NCBI GenBank assembly: GCA_910584935.1
Contig: CAJUDU010000055.1
Span: 1 to 16,818, forward strand
DNA from: an uncultured Butyricicoccus sp.
GTDB lineage: Bacteria > Bacillota > Clostridia > Oscillospirales > Butyricicoccaceae
Direction of reading: 5' to 3'
Length of the DNA stretch: 16,818 nt
Part shown: positions 1 to 5,557 of the stretch, piece after piece
Layout of the letters: each line of letters opens with the position of its first letter
Position numbering within the stretch: position 1 is the stretch's first letter
The notes under the pieces: model-generated
Database searches by the model: none
The model's input: only the letters and a program-made list of their open reading frames with translations
Told to the model about the DNA's origin: nothing
Made by a program: the position numbers and the translations under genes

Positions 1-53
1 CTATTATACCACACCTTCTTGACTTATGAAGGATTAAATCAGTGGTTCCTTAG
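1..53 (-). mobile_element. Putative insertion-sequence end at left edge
   Basis: Read on the minus strand, positions 53-34 are CTAAGGAACCACTGATTTAA. The outward-facing plus-strand sequence at 16764-16783 is TTAGGGAACCGCTGATTAAA, identical at 16 of 20 positions, after which the two diverge. That is the behaviour expected of imperfect terminal inverted repeats. The repeat begins exactly where the methyltransferase frame stops matching its family, and supplies its last residues (LRNH) and stop codon. No transposase is visible because only about 53 bp lie inside the window. The family is not assigned. Confidence 0.5.
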
Positions 54-1061
54 GAAAGGCTCAATCTCGCTGACCCACAGGCAGCTCCCCTGCCCGTTAA
101 TCCGTTCCCAAATGAGCGAGAACCCGCCAATACCGTCAAACAAACTTGCCATTGTTGCAGGACGATGATATTGCGCACACAAACGGGTTAAAACCCATGT
201 CCAAGGCGGGATTGCAATGCTGTTGCCCAGCGCTTGATAGCGCATGGTGTCGCTGCATTTTTCATGCACCTTGCCTTTTTCGTCCGTCCATGCGCCGATA
301 TCCGTCCAATTGTCCGGGAAGCCCTGCAGCCGTTCCCATTCGAGCGGTGTCAGTCGGCGAGCAATCCCCTGCTGCAAAATACAGACGCTATGCCTGTCGA
401 TGGTATTCAGCGTATATCCAATTCCTTCTTTCCAGCCCTTCCCATTACAGCCTGCCGTGTCAGAACGGTCTATTGCATTTCCCTGCAAGCACCAGACTGC
501 TGGATAAGAATTGCTTTCAGCGCTGGCGGTAGGGTTTTCTTGCGGACTTTCGCACGCCGCAGTAGTCCCGCACATGCTTTCGCGGACAAATAGTATTTCT
601 GGGGCACTGTACCCTCCAAAATCTGCGATAAGTGCGATGCGACGGCGACCTTGGGGCACTCCCCAAAACTGTGCGTTGAGTACACGCCAGGCAATGCTCC
701 ACCCATTTCCCATGATGCAGCCGGATTTTCTCCATTTCCCGTTCGGAGGTCGAGGTATAATGGCATTTCCTTCTGCAACCCGCGCTGTTTCTGTGAGGAT
801 TGTTCGGAAATCTTCACCACCATTGGCGCTGAATGCACCGATGACATTTTCCCAGACCATGTATCTTGGCTGATTCCCTGTGGCATTTCGCATCTCCTTT
901 ATGACCCTTATTTGTTCCAGAAACAACCCACTTCTTGCCCCAGATAGTCCTGTCCGCCTTCCGGCAAGACTCAAATCCTGACAGGGGCTGCCGCCAATCA
1001 CAACATCTACTGGTATTGCAGTATAACCGGACAATGTTGTAATATCGCCTAAATGCTCCAT
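39..1061 (-). CDS. Circularly permuted C5-cytosine DNA methyltransferase, 3' end truncated
   Basis: This is a DNA (cytosine-5)-methyltransferase of 340 residues with its motifs in permuted order. From the N-terminus one sees motif IV (GGSPCQDLS, catalytic Cys27), motif VI (WENV, Glu71), motif VIII (QGRRRIAL), a variable target-recognition stretch, motif IX (TPLEWERLQGFP) and motif X (YQALGNSI). Motif I (SLFDGIGGF, the S-adenosylmethionine loop) comes last, at about residues 306-314, followed by SEIEPF. In ordinary enzymes motif I is at the N-terminus. The start at 1061 is chosen for the upstream GGGAGG and because MEHLGD is where the family continues after motif II. The reading frame ends a few residues after EPF inside a repeat that looks like an IS end, so the tail after motif I is lost and activity is doubtful. 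It follows the TraX gene on the same strand with a 65-bp gap. Confidence 0.85.
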   Translation of the reverse strand: MEHLGDITTLSGYTAIPVDVVIGGSPCQDLSLAGRRTGLSGARSGLFLEQIRVIKEMRNATGNQPRYMVWENVIGAFSANGGEDFRTILTETARVAEGNAIIPRPPNGKWRKSGCIMGNGWSIAWRVLNAQFWGVPQGRRRIALIADFGGYSAPEILFVRESMCGTTAACESPQENPTASAESNSYPAVWCLQGNAIDRSDTAGCNGKGWKEGIGYTLNTIDRHSVCILQQGIARRLTPLEWERLQGFPDNWTDIGAWTDEKGKVHEKCSDTMRYQALGNSIAIPPWTWVLTRLCAQYHRPATMASLFDGIGGFSLIWERINGQGSCLWVSEIEPFLRNH

Positions 1062-1100
1062 CTCACGAATCCTCCCTTGCCTTGTGTTTGCTGACGCATT

Positions 1101-1110
1101 ATTATATGCA
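1101..1110 (-). promoter_or_regulatory. TGCATATAAT motif upstream of methyltransferase
   Basis: On the minus strand this reads TTTGCATATAATAATG, a perfect TATAAT hexamer preceded by TGCA. It ends about 40 bp upstream of the methyltransferase start, in the gap after TraX. No convincing -35 box is seen. It is one of eight copies of the TGCATANNAT motif in this window. Confidence 0.45.
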
Positions 1111-1126
1111 AATATATCGACATATA

Positions 1127-1834
1127 TCACAATTTCCGCAGCTGCCAAAATAAAAGCAGATGTAGCGGATAAATGCAATAAGCCCAAACACCCCATGGTT
1201 TTTCATGCTTCTGGCTATGCGGCATCAGCAGCCCGGAAAGGACGCAGCTCATCTGTAAAAAATCCCTGCTGAAAAAGGCATATAGAAATGTCAGGATGAA
1301 CAATGCAAAAAACAATAAATATTTCTGGATTTCGGCAAATTTCATGTACAAATTGCTGTGTTGCACATAGTATAAAAGGGCGATCATCAGCACTCCATAA
1401 AAGGAATAATCCGTATGCAGCACATAAGCAAAACCGGCACAAAGAAGAATCAGCAGGGCTTTCAGTACCTTTTGCCCGTTTGTGTTTATATTTTTGAAAA
1501 CATATGGCTGCCTGATAATCAAACAGCATACTGCACCCAATCCCAAAGTGAAAAAGATATTGAGGTTCCAGCTCCAAAACTGATTTGTAAATGCCAGGCT
1601 GTATGGGATCTGGCTGATGAGTGCAAAAATAAGTAATCGGGCAATCATTTTCCCTTGATGATGCGTCCTGTCCATGCCGTCAGCAATGAGATAAGCAAAA
1701 AGAGGAAATGACAGCCTGCCAATGGTTCGATACCAAAGTACAGCCGGGAAAAAGATTGCGCCAACATGATCGATAAACATAAAAAGAAACGCAAACAGCT
1801 TTAAGGTGTTGCGTGAGAATTTATGTGTGGTCAT
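1127..1834 (-). CDS. TraX family integral membrane protein
   Basis: A 235-residue polytopic membrane protein of the TraX family, which takes its name from the F-plasmid protein that N-acetylates pilin. In Bacillota the family is common in and outside conjugative elements and its substrate is usually unknown. Visible family signatures are the N-terminal KLFAFLFMFIDHVGAIFFP, the RLSFPLFAYLIADG segment, SQIPYSLAF, and the C-terminal WGVWAYCIYPLHLLLF. About seven hydrophobic segments can be counted. An ATG at 1885 is in frame, but the start at 1834 has AAAGGA seven bases upstream and gives the usual TraX N-terminus. A TGCATATAAT motif lies about 65 bp upstream. No pilin or type IV secretion gene is in the window. 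Confidence 0.85.
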   Translation of the reverse strand: MTTHKFSRNTLKLFAFLFMFIDHVGAIFFPAVLWYRTIGRLSFPLFAYLIADGMDRTHHQGKMIARLLIFALISQIPYSLAFTNQFWSWNLNIFFTLGLGAVCCLIIRQPYVFKNINTNGQKVLKALLILLCAGFAYVLHTDYSFYGVLMIALLYYVQHSNLYMKFAEIQKYLLFFALFILTFLYAFFSRDFLQMSCVLSGLLMPHSQKHEKPWGVWAYCIYPLHLLLFWQLRKL

Positions 1835-1898
1835 GTAGGTGTTCCTTTCGTGTGTTTTATTAGGTAGATTTCTGCAAAAAAACAAAGCCTATCAAAAT

Positions 1899-1908
1899 AT
1901 TATATGCA
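1899..1908 (-). promoter_or_regulatory. TGCATATAAT motif upstream of TraX gene
   Basis: On the minus strand a T-run leads into TTTTTTGCATATAAT, with a perfect -10 hexamer about 65 bp upstream of the TraX start. The position 17 bp upstream of the hexamer holds nothing like TTGACA. It is probably the TraX promoter. Confidence 0.45.
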
Positions 1909-2102
1909 AAAAAGATGTTATTCCAGCTGACATAATAAGAATTGACAAGCTGGCAAAAGCGATTGCTGTCACCAGAGTTATGCTTTGCACCTTTTCTTTT
2001 CCAAAATAGAATCATCTGAATTTTCCAGATTTCAAAATGATTCAGATTGTGTCATTTTTCAAAAAGAATGAATGTTTTTGATTCATGCCTTGCTTAAAGT
2101 GC

Positions 2103-2143
2103 AAAAAAAAACAGCAGCCAATGGCATCGTAACCAAGCTGCTG
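2103..2143 (-). terminator. Rho-independent terminator, minus strand
   Basis: On the minus strand CAGCAGC (2143-2137) pairs with GCTGCTG (2118-2112), with additional TGG/CCA pairing inside the 18-base loop, followed at once by nine T residues. It would end any transcript running leftward through the gene-poor tract before the TraX promoter. Confidence 0.75.
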
Positions 2144-2317
2144 AGTGCTTACTGCTTGTGCAATCTTTTCTTCCATATAATTCCTTCATCAGAGGATCTA
2201 CCGAATTACAAGGTGTTCAAGGTCGGGACTTTGCTGTTTGTTGACCAGGAAGTGCTTTTTCTTGTTGTTACTGGATTAGACTTGCTGAGCAACTAACTTG
2301 TTTTTTCGACTTGTGAC

Positions 2318-2494
2318 TTACTTGCTGCTTGCTGCGTTGGAAGCGTTTCGTTTTGCTGACGACTTTTTCATTTGTGTTGGTTTTGCAACTTGCTGACCAG
2401 TTTCACTTCTTATTGACGGCTGAACCAGGTCGATTCTTACTGCTTGCTGACCTGATACACTTTCTATTATCTGCTGACTGGATTTTTTCTTCAT
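2318..2494 (-). CDS. Candidate small Gln/Ser/Lys-rich ORF, unrecognised
   Basis: A 58-residue ORF starting MKKKSSQQ and ending NAASSK. It carries in-phase repeats SSQQ, SGQQ and TGQQ and a basic, alanine-serine-rich tail. The repeats keep codon phase, which favours past or present coding. Against it, there is no Shine-Dalgarno sequence before the ATG at 2494, an in-frame stop lies 18 bases upstream, and similar QQ-coding units continue downstream in other frames. It is either a decayed gene fragment or chance. Confidence 0.2.
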   Translation of the reverse strand: MKKKSSQQIIESVSGQQAVRIDLVQPSIRSETGQQVAKPTQMKKSSAKRNASNAASSK

Positions 2495-3037
2495 GACGGC
2501 TGAATGGAAAGCTCACACTTGTTACATCCTTATCTGATAATGTTTCCTGTGTTCGTTCGACTTGGTATCTCGTACCGGCTTAACGCTGAATATGCCCCTC
2601 CCCTATGTGAAAAAATAGGTAAAAAAAGTAAAGGTAAATGCCCCCCCCATTGTGCGGCAATGACCATCGGTTTCGTTCAATCCAAACCTTAGACACAGAA
2701 CCAATTCTGCATCGATCAAAGTCCCCTCTCCTCACAGAGCTTGAACCCTCCCATATAATTTGTATACCGGTTAATGTAGCCGGTTGAGGGGCAGGCGTGG
2801 CACAATCACGGTTTTCATCTGTCCCTGCACATTCTACTGCATCGGCTGCGCAATACCTGGTTTTACATTCGTATTGGGTGAATGAAAATAGCAAAAAGAA
2901 CCCCCACAGGCGGACGCATCCACCTGTTTTCGATATTTAACGGATTCCCCTACTGCAGCCTTGCGCATCAGCCCTGTCGGCTTCATTGGTTTGCACTCGT
3001 ACTGGTTCTTTGAAACCCTATGTTTCGCGTATGCCAT

Positions 3038-3047
3038 ATGATATGCA
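3038..3047 (-). promoter_or_regulatory. TGCATATCAT motif in the gene-poor tract
   Basis: A minus-strand copy of the recurring TGCATANNAT motif. It abuts the ATG of the 67-aa ORF (start 3037), so a transcript from it would not carry a leader for that ORF. It may drive an RNA running to the terminator at 2103-2143. Confidence 0.25.
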
Positions 3048-3096
3048 CATTCTCTGAAAATTATTCGATGTTTTTTGTTATGGCAAAAAGCATACA

Positions 3097-3127
3097 AAAA
3101 GGGGACGGAAACCTTCCATCCCCTTTT
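3097..3127 (-). terminator. Terminator of the RecD2-like helicase gene
   Basis: On the minus strand AAAAGGGGATGGAA (3127-3114) pairs with TTCCGTCCCCTTTT (3110-3097, one G-U pair), with a very short loop. The 3' arm ends in a run of T. It begins 8 bp after the helicase stop codon. Confidence 0.8.
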
Positions 3128-3134
3128 CCATCTT

Positions 3135-5363
3135 TCAGATTAAATTGTTGATTTTTTGCACCAGCATACTGCGCCGTGCCCCGATATTTTCCTCATTGCG
3201 CATTCCAGTGGACAGGGCGTTTTTTCTGCCAATGATAATAACCATATCTTTTGCCCTTGTAAGGGCTGTATACAATAAATTTTTGTTCAAACCATGTAAA
3301 ATCGACTCATGGACTGGTATAATGACAACAGGAAATTCGGAACCTTGGCTTTTATGGACTGTCAGCCCATATGCCAAATCCAACTCGTCCATATCCTTCA
3401 AAGAATAATCCACCAGCTTATTGTCCGGGTATTCAACTGTCAGCATATGGTCTGCTGCATAATCCAGTGTTTTTACATACCCAACTTCCCCGTTGAATAC
3501 AGAAAGCATGGCATTATTCTTGATATGAATCACCTTATCACCCAGTCGGAATTCCTTTTCCAAATTTGAAACCGAGGGTGTGGATGCCGCAGGCAAAAAC
3601 TCCTCCTGAAAAAGCAGGTTCAATGAATTGGAACCAAGCGGCGTCTTTTTCACGGGCGTCAGGATTTGGATATCAGAAATCGGATAGTGATAATTCCGTT
3701 TCAGTTTTTGAACCGAACTTTGTATTTTGCTCCGGATTTCTGGAATTGTGTTGGCTTCTATGAAATAAAAATCCCCCTTTTTTCGCTTGCTGCATTTTAT
3801 CGGGATCGGTTTGTCTGCCGCCTGATTGATGATAGCATAGGCATTTTTAATAATCCTGGACTGTTCTGCCTGCCGGAAAACTTTTGTCAGCCGGATGGTA
3901 TCAATTTTTCCGCTGTGGATAAAATCGCGCAATACCAATCCTGGTCCCACAGATGGCAGCTGATTATAATCCCCCACCAAAATGACCCGTGTATGGGAGG
4001 CGGCAGCAGTAAACAATTTGCTGCACAAATACGCATCCACCATGGAATATTCGTCCACAATCAAGATGTCACAATCCAATTCTTCCGCGCCAAGCTGCTC
4101 CCCATGTCGGAATAAACGCAGCATCCGATGAATGGTAGACGCAGGCAAGCCAGACATTTCCTCTGCCCGGACTGCCGCTTTGCCAGTCGGCGCACAAACC
4201 CGGATTTCTGCTTTTGGCTCTAATGCTTGCACACAAGAAATAATGGTGCGGATGGTATGGGTTTTCCCTGTTCCTGGACCGCCTGTCATCAGACTGATTG
4301 GCGATGTCAAGGCAGTGCGTACACCTTCGCGCTGTTCCGGCGCAAGCGGCTGTTTTGCTTCAAATTGTTTCAAAAATTGTTCAATTTCCTGCGGTGTAAA
4401 GCAAACCCGTTTGGGTTCTGTTTTTAACCGTTTCAGCTCTTTTGCAATCCGGTTTTCGTTTGCCAGGTTGTTTGGTAAATAGATATTCACAGGTGATACT
4501 GTCCTGTCTTCTGCTACCATGTTGTATTCCTGCAGCATTTCAAGGGTTTCCTCAATTTCATCCTGTGTGAATTTCTGCGAAATCAGATATGGCGAATGAA
4601 TCTGCTGCAGAAAAGCGGAAAGCGTGTTTTCCAGCAAATCTTCAGGCAGAAATAAATTTCCGCCATTGTCTGAATCCCAGCGAATTGCAGCCAGCACCAG
4701 ACAACATAACCGCTGATGGGTGTTATATGCCAACCCCAAAGAAGCGTGCAGGTTTTCGGATAACCGAAAATCCCAGATCCCATCCAAATATGGCGCATAA
4801 GGATTATCCTGCAGTTTTGATACGGCTGCTGTTTCATATTTCCTGTACAATAGTGTGCTGTAAATGTTATCAATATGGTGCATTTGCAGAAACATCAACA
4901 GTTCTTCAAAAGTTCTGTTTGCCAGAATATCCTGCCGGACAGCTTTCTTCACACTTTCCGGGATTTTGATGATATCCAGCGCCGTTTCATCTTCTGCAAT
5001 CCGCTGGAGGGTTTCCAGCCCATAATGTTCGGTCACAATTTTCGCCTTTTGGATGCCAAGCCCTTTGCCGCGCTGTATCAAAAATTTCTGGATTTCCTCA
5101 ATGGTTCCCGGCTCTACCCGGTTAAATACCAAAATCTGATATTGTTCGCCATACAGTGGATGTTCCCGTTTTTGGGCTTCCACATAGAACAAATCGCCTT
5201 CATAAAGAGAAATAAAACGCCCTGTGCAAGTGACAACCTCCCTGGTGGGCTTGCGCAGCCCGGTTTTTTTGCTGGTCTTATAGACCGTTGCCATGAAAAC
5301 ATAATAGTGATCGTCCTTCTGCGCAAACATGATTTTCTTTACCCGAATCAAGATACGCCGCAT
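3135..5363 (-). CDS. RecD2-like superfamily 1B DNA helicase
   Basis: A 742-residue ATP-dependent 5'-3' helicase resembling RecD2/YrrC. The N-terminal part has the OB-like segment (VTCTGRFISLYEGD...EHPLYGEQY) and a helix-hairpin-helix region near GKGLGIQKAK. The motor follows: Walker A TGGPGTGKT (Lys367), motif Ia CAPTGKAAVR, Walker B LIVDEYSMVD, motif III VGDYNQLPSVGPG, motif IV KVFRQ, motif V GLTVHKSQGSEFP and motif VI LYTALTRAK. All are intact. The start at 5363 has GGAGG six bases upstream; an in-frame ATG at 5390 lacks a good site. RecD2 proteins act without RecBC, and plasmid or phage copies are often linked to DNA transfer or replication genes. It is divergent from topB and shares a 190-bp promoter region with it. 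Confidence 0.9.
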   Translation of the reverse strand: MRRILIRVKKIMFAQKDDHYYVFMATVYKTSKKTGLRKPTREVVTCTGRFISLYEGDLFYVEAQKREHPLYGEQYQILVFNRVEPGTIEEIQKFLIQRGKGLGIQKAKIVTEHYGLETLQRIAEDETALDIIKIPESVKKAVRQDILANRTFEELLMFLQMHHIDNIYSTLLYRKYETAAVSKLQDNPYAPYLDGIWDFRLSENLHASLGLAYNTHQRLCCLVLAAIRWDSDNGGNLFLPEDLLENTLSAFLQQIHSPYLISQKFTQDEIEETLEMLQEYNMVAEDRTVSPVNIYLPNNLANENRIAKELKRLKTEPKRVCFTPQEIEQFLKQFEAKQPLAPEQREGVRTALTSPISLMTGGPGTGKTHTIRTIISCVQALEPKAEIRVCAPTGKAAVRAEEMSGLPASTIHRMLRLFRHGEQLGAEELDCDILIVDEYSMVDAYLCSKLFTAAASHTRVILVGDYNQLPSVGPGLVLRDFIHSGKIDTIRLTKVFRQAEQSRIIKNAYAIINQAADKPIPIKCSKRKKGDFYFIEANTIPEIRSKIQSSVQKLKRNYHYPISDIQILTPVKKTPLGSNSLNLLFQEEFLPAASTPSVSNLEKEFRLGDKVIHIKNNAMLSVFNGEVGYVKTLDYAADHMLTVEYPDNKLVDYSLKDMDELDLAYGLTVHKSQGSEFPVVIIPVHESILHGLNKNLLYTALTRAKDMVIIIGRKNALSTGMRNEENIGARRSMLVQKINNLI

Positions 5364-5391
5364 AAGAAACCTCCATTCTTTTGATTGCATT

Positions 5392-5401
5392 ATTCTATGC
5401 A
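5392..5401 (-). promoter_or_regulatory. TGCATAGAAT motif upstream of the helicase gene
   Basis: A minus-strand TGCATAGAAT about 29 bp upstream of the helicase start, within a small palindrome (GCAT AGAATA ATGC). It is the most diverged of the recurring motifs and the closest to its start codon. Confidence 0.35.
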
Positions 5402-5431
5402 GGAGGCGTGGCGCTCAATCATTTTGAATTT

Positions 5432-5441
5432 TGCATATAAT
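5432..5441 (+). promoter_or_regulatory. TGCATATAAT motif upstream of leader peptide and topB
   Basis: TTTTGCATATAATAG has a perfect TATAAT hexamer at 5436-5441, 28 bp before the leader-peptide ATG and about 117 bp before topB. No good -35 box is seen. It forms a divergent pair with the minus-strand copy at 5392-5401. Confidence 0.5.
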
Positions 5442-5468
5442 AGCGCAGATATTGAAAGGAGGAAGCAC

Positions 5469-5519
5469 ATGGGAATTAAGAGAAGGGATTTGTACGAAAT
5501 TTTCATTCATTCTAAATAA
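5469..5519 (+). CDS. Candidate 16-residue leader peptide before topB
   Basis: A short ORF encoding MGIKRRDLYEIFIHSK. An excellent Shine-Dalgarno sequence (AAAGGAGG) lies six bases before its ATG, better placed than that of topB itself. Its stop codon lies two bases before the topB AAGGAGGA site, so ribosomes finishing it would be next to that site, which allows translational coupling. No run of one amino acid suggests classical attenuation. It could also be chance. Confidence 0.4.
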   Translation: MGIKRRDLYEIFIHSK

Positions 5520-5520
5520 A

Positions 5521-5557
5521 AAGGAGGAGCGGGAAGCATCATTCCCGCACAAATCTT
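5521..5557 (+). promoter_or_regulatory. Split ribosome binding site with hairpin before topB
   Basis: The only strong Shine-Dalgarno sequence, AAGGAGGA (5521-5528), lies 29 bases from the topB ATG, too far for normal initiation. Between them GCGGGAA (5529-5535) and TTCCCGC (5542-5548) form a perfect 7-bp hairpin with a six-base loop, leaving nine bases to the ATG. Folded, the effective spacing becomes normal. A hairpin-bridged site of this kind is known for phage T4 gene 38. Confidence 0.5.

Larger units (their letters stand above)
1835..3096. other. Gene-poor tract with diverged repeats and short ORFs
   Basis: No long gene is convincing here on either strand. Read on the minus strand it holds a TGCATATCAT motif (3038-3047), two diverged copies of a segment encoding QYECK in different frames (around 2990 and 2865), and a hairpin at 2909-2928. 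Further on come a G8 run (2641-2648), a run of short repeats of the form GTCAGCAA (about 2235-2510) and a strong terminator (2103-2143). A GAATCAT/ATGATTC inverted repeat lies near 2008-2044. Short minus-strand ORFs are MAYAKH... (3037-2834, 67 aa), a 58-aa ORF (2494-2318) and MEEKIAQAVSTQQLG... (2176-2042, 44 aa, AAGGA upstream), all unrecognised. The tract may be decayed coding DNA or a long non-coding RNA. Confidence 0.5.

Noticed and set aside
1862..2018. 51-residue minus-strand ORF starting MILFWKRKG
   Set aside because: No ribosome binding site, overlaps the hydrophobic-peptide frame and the TraX promoter motif, and has no recognisable feature.
2235..2510. CRISPR array
   Set aside because: The GTCAGCAA-like units are short, variable and irregularly spaced, with no constant repeat of 23 bp or more, and no cas gene is present.
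2641..2648. Eight-base homopolymer (G8 on the minus strand) as a phase-variable switch
   Set aside because: It is not inside or directly upstream of a credible gene, so a switching role has no target.
2580..2894. 104-residue minus-strand ORF through the gene-poor tract
   Set aside because: Low-complexity end, passes through a G8 run, overlaps the 67-aa ORF in another frame, has no ribosome binding site and resembles nothing I recognise.
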